Shown here piece after piece: positions 26,278-34,636 of a stretch of 64,000 bases of DNA. The DNA comes from Parabacteroides sp. AD58 (GTDB taxonomy: Bacteria > Bacteroidota > Bacteroidia > Bacteroidales > Tannerellaceae). The notes beneath the pieces were generated by a model. The model worked only from the letters and a program-made list of their open reading frames with translations, was not told where the DNA came from and ran no database searches. Position 1 is the first letter of the stretch, and each line of letters opens with the position of its first letter. The translations under genes were made by a program, and so were the position numbers. The stretch spans positions 2,046,001 through 2,110,000 of the forward strand of contig NZ_CP146284.1 of assembly GCF_023744375.2 (NCBI RefSeq). The letters run 5' to 3'.

Positions 26278-28137
26278 TTATTCCTGATAGTCAATCCACA
26301 CTTTCATTTTACCTGCCTCTCTATTATCCCATGCATAATACGGAATAAAAGTCATCTGTTGTTTCCCTGATTGAGCCTTAATCAGTTTAACACCACCCAG
26401 CAGTTCCGGAGCATCTACCACTTCGAAAGTGGTTCCAGCTTCTAATTGTAACTGATCAAAATTCTTCTGATTATCTACTTCTTCCAAACAGTAAACTAAT
26501 GGTCCACGCTGAATAGCTCGCTTACCAACATCTTGCTTTACACGTGGATCAGCAGCGACCTTCTCTACTGGCATTTCCATTTCCAAAGAAATCACATCAC
26601 CCGGTTTCCAATCCTTAATCACCGCATAGCCTTTATCTACCGAAGGTTTTACAACCTGACCTTTTACAGACAACTGATAATCTTTACACCAACCCGGAAT
26701 ACGGATACGCAGTTCTTTATCCAATGCCTGTGCAGCTGATACCTTCAGCTCGACTTTTCCATCCCACGGATAATTAGTCTTCTGCTGGATCGTCACATCC
26801 TGATCACTCACTTTCACCTTCGTCGTATTACCAATGAACAAATTCACCCACAAAGCGTCGTTGGAAACACCATAAATATAATTTCCGATAGAAGGTAAGA
26901 AACGGGAAATCTGACTCGGACAGCAGGCACATCCATACCAAGCCTGCCGATGATGATCGCCTTTCGACTCCAACGGATTCACATAGAAGAAACGGTCGCC
27001 ACTCAATGAAACACCAGCCAAAGCGCCATTATACATCGAACGTTCCAGTACATCCACATATTTGGAATCACCCGTAAACTGATTCATGCGCTGGTTCCAA
27101 TACACCATACCCACAGAAGCACATGTTTCACAATAAGCGTCCAGATTCGGTAAATCATAATCTTCAGTAAAACCTTCATTATGACGAGAAGATCCGATAC
27201 CGCCAGTAACGTACATATTCCGCAATACGACATCATCCCATAAACGGTTCATCGCCTCTACATAACCTGTATCCTGCTTCAAAGCAGCTACATCTGCCAT
27301 ACCACAATACAGATACATACAACGGACTGCATGCCCAGAGATACTTTCCAAATCCCGCACCGGCACTACATCCTGATAATATTCAGGATTCCAGTCTCCA
27401 CCATCTCCTTTACTTCCATAACCATGGCCTCTTTCTTCCAGCAACCAGTTGGCAAAGTCCAGATATTTCACTTCTCCTGTTGTCTGATATAACTTCACCA
27501 AAGCCAGTTCAATTTCTTCATGTCCTGGTACCCAATGCCGTTTTCCCGGACCAAAAACACTCATCATATGATCAGCCATTCGGATACTCACATCCAGCAA
27601 CTTCCTTTTTCCCGTAGCCTGATAATAAGCGACAGCTGCCTCCATCATGTGACCAGCACAATACATTTCATGCATATCCATATTCGTCCAGCGCTTATCC
27701 AAGCCCGTCAACGTATAATATGTGTTGATATATCCATCCGGTTGCTGAGCCGCTGCCATTTTGTCTATCCATTCATCCGCTTTCTTTTCCAATTCCGGAT
27801 TCGGATTGTTAATCAAGCTATAAGCGATACCCTCCAACGCTTTGTATACATCCGAATCGTCGAAGAAAATACCCGAATGTTCCCCTTCTCCTTTCGCTGC
27901 ATTCTCAAAATTACGGATACGCCCTGTCTGATTCTCAATCTGATCAATACAAACCGGCAACGTAGCCGTTATATGTTTACTCAGCCGAGGAGACCAAAAC
28001 CCATCCTCTATTTTCACATGCGAAAAGTCCACTTGACTGATTTTCTTTAATGGCGCATCTTCTTTTTGCGCTTCTTTCGTTCCTGTACAGCCCACCAAAG
28101 CCAAACAAGCCGCTGACACAATGATAAGATTTTTCAT
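26278..28137 (-). CDS. GH127-type glycoside hydrolase lipoprotein
   Basis: The 619-residue protein has a lipobox (ALVGC, cysteine at about 17), followed by the DUF1680 fold (VDFSHVKIEDGFWSPRL, FFDDSDVYKALEGIAYSL, YCETCASVGMVYWNQRM). The metal site is visible as YGCACCPSQ with C403, C405 and C406. It is probably a cell-surface or periplasmic beta-L-arabinofuranosidase. It shares an operon with the second GH127 gene downstream. The ATG at 28137 is chosen because it gives a clean lipoprotein signal; earlier in-frame starts add no recognisable signal. Confidence 0.9.
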   Translation of the reverse strand: MKNLIIVSAACLALVGCTGTKEAQKEDAPLKKISQVDFSHVKIEDGFWSPRLSKHITATLPVCIDQIENQTGRIRNFENAAKGEGEHSGIFFDDSDVYKALEGIAYSLINNPNPELEKKADEWIDKMAAAQQPDGYINTYYTLTGLDKRWTNMDMHEMYCAGHMMEAAVAYYQATGKRKLLDVSIRMADHMMSVFGPGKRHWVPGHEEIELALVKLYQTTGEVKYLDFANWLLEERGHGYGSKGDGGDWNPEYYQDVVPVRDLESISGHAVRCMYLYCGMADVAALKQDTGYVEAMNRLWDDVVLRNMYVTGGIGSSRHNEGFTEDYDLPNLDAYCETCASVGMVYWNQRMNQFTGDSKYVDVLERSMYNGALAGVSLSGDRFFYVNPLESKGDHHRQAWYGCACCPSQISRFLPSIGNYIYGVSNDALWVNLFIGNTTKVKVSDQDVTIQQKTNYPWDGKVELKVSAAQALDKELRIRIPGWCKDYQLSVKGQVVKPSVDKGYAVIKDWKPGDVISLEMEMPVEKVAADPRVKQDVGKRAIQRGPLVYCLEEVDNQKNFDQLQLEAGTTFEVVDAPELLGGVKLIKAQSGKQQMTFIPYYAWDNREAGKMKVWIDYQE

Positions 28138-28168
28138 GATGTTTGATTTAAGCAATATGATTATCTTA

Positions 28169-28176
28169 CAAAGATA
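28169..28176 (-). promoter_or_regulatory. Promoter -7 element of the GH127 pair
   Basis: TATCTTTG on the minus strand lies 31 bases before the first GH127 start and allows the pair to be transcribed apart from the GH78-like gene upstream. Confidence 0.55.
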
Positions 28177-28235
28177 AGAGAAATAACGCAAAATGTCCTT
28201 TCTTCCATCCTTATTGTTTTAAGCCCGTCGAGAAC

Positions 28236-29885
28236 TTATTTTAAACCAGACTGGAAAACGTCCGGATACTTATTAATAAAATACACAGGAGTACTACTCC
28301 ATGCATGACAATAACTGTTAATTGGATAAAAATTATAAGGTGATATAAAATCATCCTTAGGATCAAAGACTTCCCAAAATGTATCAGCGCCTTTCTCTAC
28401 CATATTTCCCCAATAATTTATCAACAGCTCCCTTGCCTCCTTATTCATATTACATTTCAACAGAGCTTCTAATACATAATGATATGCGTAAGGAGATCCT
28501 GGATAACAAGCTTCAGACATAGCCATAACCGAGCTCAAGGCTCTCCTACCTTCTTTCTGAGTAAGAGTTTCAGACAAGATCATCCAAACTTGTGATAAAT
28601 ATGAAATTTGCCTTTCCGCTCCACTTTCTACCAGACCAGTCTTTTTATTATAAAAACATGCCCGAGCTGCTTTTTTCATTTTCTTTATTAGAACTAACCA
28701 TGAAGAAACATCTTTCTCTTTTCCTAACAATTTTGCTAATTCATAACTATTCTGAATAGACCAAATCGTCAGTCCTTGCATAGAAGCTTGTCTGTCATAT
28801 CCATCTTTCCAATCAAACACCAGCCAATACAAAGGGGGTTTTTGCATATCATATATCATATCAGGACTAAACTGCCGAAGTGCCATCTCAATCTGACGTA
28901 CAACTACTGGCCATAAATCATTGCCAGTCGCCAAATCTCTAGTAGTTTTGACATATTCTAACAAAGCTACATTATAAATAAGCGCATAGTCCAAACAATA
29001 CTGACCATATTGTGGATGAGGTTCCGGCTCTTCCAAGATTGTTGCATGCAAAAGTCCTTCATCATTAGAAAGTGCTGCCAATAAATACAGACAACGTTTT
29101 GTCAAATCATGATTCTTAAAAGAGCAAGCATTCGCCAAAGCTTCCAAGTAAAGATCTCCTATCCATAAACGTCGATCGCGCTTCGGGCCATCTTCATAAA
29201 CCGTCTGCATACATTCTTTTAATGTACTCAATCCCACATTATTGATCTTCTGGATCAAAGGATCAGTCGTATTCGCTAAAACAGAAGGCTGTAAGAGTAC
29301 CGAACTTTGAGCTTTCATCACTAATTTATCAAAAGTAAAGTCAAATGAAGAAGCTCCCAAAACATCTATTTTAAGATATCGGAAAGAGACCCTTCTTGGA
29401 ATCTGAGCCTGAACCGGTACTTGGTTCAAGGTTATTACCTCATCCTGTAACCAAGCCCTGGATAAACTACCAGGATATGGATCAAATGGAGTGTTTAATT
29501 CTGCCGGGACCTCCGCAAACGTAAATTTCAGACGAACCGGAGCATCTGCTGCAATGTTTTCCTGTAGCATTTTTAATGTAAAAGAAAAATAACCTGTCAG
29601 ATGTTCTCCAAAATCTAAAATTATTCCAGAGTGTTTCTTCAAAGACTCATGAAAAAGAGTAGAGACGTTTCCTGCATCTTCCATCCTCCAGCCTTGATAA
29701 GCCTTTTCGTCTTTAATAGACTTCACAATTCTTATTGGATAATGGTCTTTATAAACAAGAGGAGACTTACAAGCTTCAGCCTTCTGTAACCACACTTGAC
29801 TATTCGCATAATACTTGCTTTGCGCCCACATAGAGGGAAAACAGAAAAATCCCCACATAATTAAACATAACACATACTTATTCAT
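28236..29885 (-). CDS. Alpha-L-rhamnosidase-like glycoside hydrolase (GH78-related)
   Basis: The 549-residue protein has a signal peptide (1-21, ending MWAQS), an N-terminal beta domain (about 60-190) and a six-hairpin barrel with the family motifs EDGPKRDRRLWIGDLYLEAL and, near the C-terminus, ADTFWEVFDP and YCHAWSSTPVYFI. The acidic residue in PKRDRR is the likely general acid region. It is shorter than classical GH78 enzymes. Followed by the GH127 pair, it suggests attack on rhamnose- and arabinose-bearing pectin side chains. No SusC/SusD pair is nearby. Confidence 0.8.
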   Translation of the reverse strand: MNKYVLCLIMWGFFCFPSMWAQSKYYANSQVWLQKAEACKSPLVYKDHYPIRIVKSIKDEKAYQGWRMEDAGNVSTLFHESLKKHSGIILDFGEHLTGYFSFTLKMLQENIAADAPVRLKFTFAEVPAELNTPFDPYPGSLSRAWLQDEVITLNQVPVQAQIPRRVSFRYLKIDVLGASSFDFTFDKLVMKAQSSVLLQPSVLANTTDPLIQKINNVGLSTLKECMQTVYEDGPKRDRRLWIGDLYLEALANACSFKNHDLTKRCLYLLAALSNDEGLLHATILEEPEPHPQYGQYCLDYALIYNVALLEYVKTTRDLATGNDLWPVVVRQIEMALRQFSPDMIYDMQKPPLYWLVFDWKDGYDRQASMQGLTIWSIQNSYELAKLLGKEKDVSSWLVLIKKMKKAARACFYNKKTGLVESGAERQISYLSQVWMILSETLTQKEGRRALSSVMAMSEACYPGSPYAYHYVLEALLKCNMNKEARELLINYWGNMVEKGADTFWEVFDPKDDFISPYNFYPINSYCHAWSSTPVYFINKYPDVFQSGLK

Positions 29886-29959
29886 AAATACACAACTTAT
29901 CAATTAGCCTGGTAATAGATTCTGATTTTAATATGACTTAAATAAAAAAAATCCACCAA

Positions 29960-29967
29960 CAAATGTA
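29960..29967 (-). promoter_or_regulatory. Promoter -7 element of the GH78-like gene
   Basis: TACATTTG on the minus strand lies about 75 bases upstream of the start. Confidence 0.5.
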
Positions 29968-30062
29968 AAAATAAATCCAGGTTCAAAAAATTTTTCCTAT
30001 AAATAAATTCAAGATGCACTTACTTTGTCGGTCTTAAATTAGGTAAAGTTACCGGTTGATGT

Positions 30063-30084
30063 TATCTTTGCCATAACAGATAAC
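30063..30084 (+). promoter_or_regulatory. Promoter and possible operator of the NamZ gene
   Basis: TATCTTTG at 30063-30070 is the -7 element. GTTATCT (30061-30067) and AGATAAC (30078-30084) form an inverted repeat over the -7 box and expected start site, a plausible operator. Confidence 0.5.
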
Positions 30085-30119
30085 AACGGACTTCGTAATA
30101 ACACCATACTTATTATAAT

Positions 30120-31313
30120 ATGACAAGGCTACAAATACTTATATGTATAATCTTGCTGCTCTGCAATGTACAGAATTTCTGCCAGGCTACCGATAATGAG
30201 CCATTAATAGTCGGCGCTGAACGGATTGAAGTAGTGACTCGGTTACTGAAAGACAAGCGGATCGGACTAGTGGTTAATCAGACTTCTTGCCTGGGCGAAC
30301 AGCAGCAACACTTACTAGACGTCTTGCTTGAACGTGGAATTGACGTCAGATGTGTGTTTGCGCCCGAGCATGGCTTCAGGGGAACTGCTGATGCCGGCGA
30401 AAAAGTTAAGGACAGTAAAGACATCAAAACAGGTGTTCCGATTGTTTCGATTTACGGGAAGCATAAAAGTCCGACGGCTTCGCAGCTGAAAGATATAGAT
30501 GTTGTTGTCTTTGACATCCAGGATGTAGGAACCCGTTTCTATACATATATCAGTACGATGCATTATGTGATGGAATCATGCGCTGAAAACAAGAAACAGT
30601 TCATTGTATTGGATCGTCCGAACCCGAATGACTTTGTAGACGGACCAATCCGGCAAGATAAATTCAAGTCGTTTGTCGGAGTGGATCCGATTCCTTTATT
30701 GCATGGCCTGACAGTTGGTGAATTAGCCTGGATGATCAACGAAGAAGGCTGGTTGAAGACCGGAAAGAAATCCTGCAACCTGCATATTGTCAAGATCGAG
30801 AACTGGAAACATGGTGATCCGTACTGGTTACCGATCAAGCCTTCGCCCAATTTGCCCAACGATCAGGCTATCCGGCTTTATCCGTCACTCTGCTTCTTCG
30901 AAGCGACACCGTTCAGTATTGGACGTGGAACCTATCATCCTTTTCAGATGATCGGTTATCCGGATAAGAAATATGGAGACTATACGTTTACTCCCGTTTC
31001 ACTGCCGGGCTTCGATACCAATCCGTTGCAGAAAGACAAGCTCTGTTACGGGATCAATTTACAGGAATATCCTTTTGAAGGAGGTTTGACCCTGCGTTTT
31101 GTCATAGACTTTTACCAGAAGACGGGAAAGAATGCCGACTTTTTCTTCTCGCGTGCCAAATGGTTTGACCTGTTGGCTGGGACTGACAAGCTCCGTCAGC
31201 AGATCATCGACGGACTTTCGGAAGAGGAAATAAAGGCTTCCTGGCAAGAGGAGTTGAAGGCTTATAAAGAAATGCGTAAAAAGTATTTACTTTATCCGGA
31301 TTATAACGAGTAA
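30120..31313 (+). CDS. Exo-beta-N-acetylmuramidase NamZ-type (DUF1343, GH171)
   Basis: The 397-residue protein has a signal peptide (1-23) and the DUF1343 pattern: LLKDKRIGLVVNQTSCL, CVFAPEHGFRGTADAGE, VFDIQDVGTRFYTYISTMHYVME, VLDRPNP, LLHGLTVGELAWMIN, and FSIGRGTYHPFQMIGYP. This family removes N-acetylmuramic acid from the non-reducing end of peptidoglycan fragments and is used in cell-wall turnover or recovery of MurNAc. Length and order are normal. It converges on the META-domain gene across a long hairpin. Confidence 0.9.
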   Translation: MTRLQILICIILLLCNVQNFCQATDNEPLIVGAERIEVVTRLLKDKRIGLVVNQTSCLGEQQQHLLDVLLERGIDVRCVFAPEHGFRGTADAGEKVKDSKDIKTGVPIVSIYGKHKSPTASQLKDIDVVVFDIQDVGTRFYTYISTMHYVMESCAENKKQFIVLDRPNPNDFVDGPIRQDKFKSFVGVDPIPLLHGLTVGELAWMINEEGWLKTGKKSCNLHIVKIENWKHGDPYWLPIKPSPNLPNDQAIRLYPSLCFFEATPFSIGRGTYHPFQMIGYPDKKYGDYTFTPVSLPGFDTNPLQKDKLCYGINLQEYPFEGGLTLRFVIDFYQKTGKNADFFFSRAKWFDLLAGTDKLRQQIIDGLSEEEIKASWQEELKAYKEMRKKYLLYPDYNE

Positions 31314-31329
31314 ATTAGGAAACGAGAGA

Positions 31330-31388
31330 ACAAGTTGACGAGGAGACATGAAAACATGCCTTGTCAACTTGTTTCCTCGTCAACTTGT
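31330..31388. terminator. Long hairpin between convergent genes
   Basis: ACAAGTTGACGAGGA (31330-31344) and TCCTCGTCAACTTGT (31374-31388) pair perfectly over 15 bp. The 29-base loop holds a second copy of GTCAACTTGT that could compete for pairing. No proper U-tract follows, but it sits between two converging genes. Confidence 0.6.
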
Positions 31389-31397
31389 CAACTTAAT

Positions 31398-31820
31398 TTA
31401 TTTCTTCAACAGAAATACCACATTTCCTTCGCCATCCACCAACTGAGCTTCGTTGGCGTTTGCACCGGCTTTTACGCCTTTCACTGATTCAAAAGACTGC
31501 AGAATCTTTGTCTCTGTATCCATATCCGGGCAGGCCATCATCGTAGTCATTCCCTGAGCGATGGAAAGAGCTGAAGCATCCTTTTCATCTACTGTTACCG
31601 ATGTATTGAAAATATTACATCCTGCATTGCCGTGCAGTTTGTTTTCTTTCATGTCGAATTCCATGAAAGGAGTATTTTCTGCTGTTACTTTTTCACCTTT
31701 TACTTCTACAATATTCCATTTTCCTTCTAACTGTTGAGCCGTCATTTTGGCATTTGAACATGAAATCAATGATCCGATAAATGCCGGGACCATCAAAGCA
31801 AACATAAAAAACTTTTTCAT
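31398..31820 (-). CDS. META domain (HslJ-like) lipoprotein
   Basis: The 140-residue protein has a lipoprotein signal (LISC, cysteine near residue 21) and a single META domain: LEGKWNIVEVKGEKV, MEFDMKENKLHGNAGCNIFN, and MTTMMACPDMDTETKILQSFESV. The GCNxFN and MACPxxxxE words are diagnostic. In E. coli HslJ is linked to stress and novobiocin resistance; the function here is unknown. The start at 31820 gives the signal peptide. Confidence 0.88.
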   Translation of the reverse strand: MKKFFMFALMVPAFIGSLISCSNAKMTAQQLEGKWNIVEVKGEKVTAENTPFMEFDMKENKLHGNAGCNIFNTSVTVDEKDASALSIAQGMTTMMACPDMDTETKILQSFESVKGVKAGANANEAQLVDGEGNVVFLLKK

Positions 31821-31934
31821 AATCTCTCTTCTATTTGTGTTATCAAAATTCATTCACCTATAAAGACGGGAAAAGCGGGTCAGATGTTCACCCGCTTCCT
31901 TATATTTAACTCTAATTAATATTTTAGTCCTTGC

Positions 31935-33290
31935 TTATCGAATCAAATTCCGCTGCTTCCATTTCTGGGTTCGCCAGCGAAGGGCCAGGACAACTCCGCG
32001 GGAACTTTCATCCAAAGCCAAACCAACCCAAATGCCGGCAAGGCCTAATCCTAAAGCAATACCCATGAAATAGCCGAATGAAACGGCAAAAACCCACATG
32101 CAGACAATTTCTATCAAGACAGGAACAACGACATCGCCTACCGAACGAAGGCAGAAAAGGAACATCAGTACCGTAGCCCGTCCGTGTTCCAGGAATACAT
32201 CGATCAGCAGAGCGCTCATGGCTATCTCGATAATCGATTCATTCTCGGTAAAACATCCCAACAGAAAACGACCACACAGGTAAACTCCCATACTGGCAAC
32301 GAAGGTGATCATCAACGAGCGCCTCCAGGCATACCAACTTAAGATGTAGGCCGCCTGTTTCTTGCCGGCTCCTACCAGATTACCGGTACAAACGGAAGTC
32401 GCACTGGCCATGGCTAAAGAGAATATATAACCGATAATCACAATGTTCATGATATAAACCCGGGCCGTCAATACTTCATTTCCTAACATATTGATGAAAT
32501 AGACCACGCAAACCTGAGCCGCATCGTAAGAAATCTGCTCGGCAGCCGAAGGCATTCCCACTTTCAGGACATCCCGAAGCTTATCGAAGGGGAAGGGTCG
32601 GAAATAAGCCAATGGCATCCGGTGAATCAACCGCTTAAACAAGACGAAGAACAGGAAGAGCATTCCCAATCCCCGACAAACAGACGTAGAGATGGCAGCG
32701 CCCTGTATTCCCATTTCCGGGAAACCGAAGTGCCCGTAAATCAATGAATAGTTACCAATGATATTGAAGATATTAATTAGGAATGTCACCTGCATGGCGT
32801 AATTGGGCTTGTTGGCCGCACGCAACACTGCAGAAACCGTAAAGCTGATGGCCTGGAAGAAGCCGAAACCACCGACAATCTGCATATAGGTTACAGCCAT
32901 GGGCATCAGATTCGGACGAATATCCATCCAGACCAGCATCTGTTTCCCGCCAAAAGTCAGCAGCAAACTGATGATAATCCCGATAACTGAATTGAAAAGC
33001 AAAGAAACACCGACTACCTGTGTAAAACTCTTGGTATCTTTTGCCCCGAAATACAAGGCACACATCACAGAGGTTCCAACGGCTGTCACATTAAACAACA
33101 GGAAAACCATGTTCAACAGCTGGTTGACAACCCCGGCAGCCGCCACCGCATTATCAGAATAATGACTCAACATCAACGTATCGACTACGCCCAATGTCAG
33201 AATCAATAAGGTTTCAAGGAAAATCGGACCGGTCAGTTTCAACAACTTGCCTCGTAATCCGTTCGGATATTGTAAGCGTTTCATCTTCAT
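31935..33290 (-). CDS. MATE family efflux transporter
   Basis: The protein of about 451 residues has twelve predicted membrane helices in two halves. LTGPIFLETLLILTLGVVDTLMLSHYSDNAVAAAGVVNQ is the typical first MATE repeat start, and MGIQGAAISTSVCRGLGMLF and LKVGMPSAAEQISYD mark later parts. MATE pumps export cationic drugs and metabolites using sodium or proton gradients. The start is at 33290 or two codons later. It has its own promoter. Confidence 0.92.
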   Translation of the reverse strand: MKMKRLQYPNGLRGKLLKLTGPIFLETLLILTLGVVDTLMLSHYSDNAVAAAGVVNQLLNMVFLLFNVTAVGTSVMCALYFGAKDTKSFTQVVGVSLLFNSVIGIIISLLLTFGGKQMLVWMDIRPNLMPMAVTYMQIVGGFGFFQAISFTVSAVLRAANKPNYAMQVTFLINIFNIIGNYSLIYGHFGFPEMGIQGAAISTSVCRGLGMLFLFFVLFKRLIHRMPLAYFRPFPFDKLRDVLKVGMPSAAEQISYDAAQVCVVYFINMLGNEVLTARVYIMNIVIIGYIFSLAMASATSVCTGNLVGAGKKQAAYILSWYAWRRSLMITFVASMGVYLCGRFLLGCFTENESIIEIAMSALLIDVFLEHGRATVLMFLFCLRSVGDVVVPVLIEIVCMWVFAVSFGYFMGIALGLGLAGIWVGLALDESSRGVVLALRWRTQKWKQRNLIR

Positions 33291-33317
33291 GCAAAAAACA
33301 GTTTGGAGTTCAAGCTG

Positions 33318-33325
33318 CAAAGATA
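33318..33325 (-). promoter_or_regulatory. Promoter -7 element of the MATE gene
   Basis: TATCTTTG on the minus strand, 27 bases upstream of the start. Confidence 0.6.
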
Positions 33326-33439
33326 CAAAGAGACAGGCAGCCAAAGTTCATGTAATTCTTAATTTCCTCTTTTAGGAAACCATTAGTTGATTTCTGTCAA
33401 AAGTCTCCCGATAAACTTTTAAATCCAGACAGCAATTCT

Positions 33440-33523
33440 TTAGTTCACGGCGTGGTTTACTTAGTTCACGACGTGGATTAAGTAGTTCACGCCGGGAACT
33501 AAGTAATTCTCGACGTGAACTAA
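33440..33523. repeat. Array of four 21-bp palindromic units
   Basis: Four adjacent units of exactly 21 bp start at 33440, 33461, 33482 and 33503. Each approximates a perfect palindrome: TTAGTTCACG, one central base, then CGTGAACTAA. Individual units differ at a few positions. The array lies in the 506-base gap between the MATE gene and the BSP-type peptidase gene. The rest of this gap holds the MATE promoter and a terminator; I see no gene. Confidence 0.9.
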
Positions 33524-33611
33524 TTTTTTCTTGCCGAACTTTGCAACTTTCTACAAGCTCTTTTGAAACTATCATCCGGGACAAAGGCAAGAATATCATT
33601 CACCCGAAGCA

Positions 33612-33663
33612 ATAAAAAAGCTGTTCCTTTTCATAAGCCATAAAGACCATGAAAAGAAACAGC
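33612..33663 (-). terminator. Terminator downstream of the BSP-type peptidase gene
   Basis: On the minus strand GCTGTTTCTTTTCAT pairs with ATGAAAAGGAACAGC (one mismatch) and is followed by six T. It is about 130 bases after the stop, in otherwise empty sequence. Confidence 0.85.
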
Positions 33664-33796
33664 CGGATGAATAACACGCAACTAATTTATATATATAATT
33701 AACACAACTGCTCCATAGCCAGGTTTTATCAGATTTTCCTTATTCTATATCATTTACTTACACATAATGCTTCTGCATGAGGCCATAAAATCCGTG

Positions 33797-34594
33797 TTAA
33801 ATTTCATCGCCCATCGCCTTCATATATTCTTTCCAAAGATCATCGACATGCTGATCATTGCCCAAAGCATACTGAATGCCACCCTCGAACGACCAGGGAA
33901 CAACCTCCAATGTACTCCGATTGAATTTACGAAGAAAATCTTTATCTTTATTTTCGGTCAACCAAGCTAAAAAGAAACCGGTCGTACGATAACCGTCCAT
34001 ATAATGACCGCCTTTAGGCCGATCCTCAGGAGTAAAGCAACCATTCAGCAAACGGACGGCATCAGCCACCCCTTCAATCATCGCCCAAAAGGTTTTATTG
34101 GTTCCATAACTTCCGATTCCCTGCGGCTCTAACTGGAACCCATGAGTCAGCTCATGATACAAAACACCTCGTGTCTCATAATCGACCTTTGCGGTATCGC
34201 CTTCGCCAAAGCTCTTCTCAATCCATTTCGTACTATATTCGATCGTGATAGCTGGTGGTGCTCCGTCTTTTGCCGAAATCCCATCATATTCACGCAACTT
34301 ATAATGGATACATTTGATATCCGGAATGCTGTCTTCCGGCGAAAAGTACAATGTAGCCAAAACTTTACGGGCCTGTTCGGTAATATACGCTTTCGGATCC
34401 GGAACAATTGCCTTATAAATCGCAGCACCCCGTGTATCCGGCGACAATACCTGGAAATCAATCTGACCGACATCATAATCATCCCAAGTTGCAGAAGTTA
34501 CTTCTTTGGTCTCCCCCGATTCAACCGGTCGACAGGAGAAGCAACAGCAACAAGCCAAACTAAAGAAACAGGATATTAAAAAATGCCCCTTCAT
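33797..34594 (-). CDS. BSP (basic secretory protein) family metallopeptidase-like lipoprotein
   Basis: The 265-residue protein has a cysteine-rich lipoprotein signal (CCCCFSC near residues 15-21) and a zinc-binding HELTH motif at H147-E148-L-T-H151 in GVLYHELTHGFQLEPQG, followed by FWAMIEGVADAVRLLNG and YRTTGFFLAWLTE. These match the BSP family of plants and bacteria, which have a peptidase-like fold. The substrate is unknown. It is 43 bases downstream of the GH92 gene and possibly co-transcribed with it. Confidence 0.87.
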   Translation of the reverse strand: MKGHFLISCFFSLACCCCFSCRPVESGETKEVTSATWDDYDVGQIDFQVLSPDTRGAAIYKAIVPDPKAYITEQARKVLATLYFSPEDSIPDIKCIHYKLREYDGISAKDGAPPAITIEYSTKWIEKSFGEGDTAKVDYETRGVLYHELTHGFQLEPQGIGSYGTNKTFWAMIEGVADAVRLLNGCFTPEDRPKGGHYMDGYRTTGFFLAWLTENKDKDFLRKFNRSTLEVVPWSFEGGIQYALGNDQHVDDLWKEYMKAMGDEI

Positions 34595-34636
34595 TTACCT
34601 TATATTATAGATTAACAACACACGCATGATCACATT

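Noticed and set aside
33440..33523. CRISPR array.
   Set aside because: Units are contiguous without spacers and no cas genes are near; the same is true of the other four arrays.
33372..33599. A 75-residue frame with a heptad SSRRELL-type repeat on the minus strand.
   Set aside because: The protein repeat is only the translation of the 21-bp DNA palindrome array; there is no ribosome site and no promoter for it.
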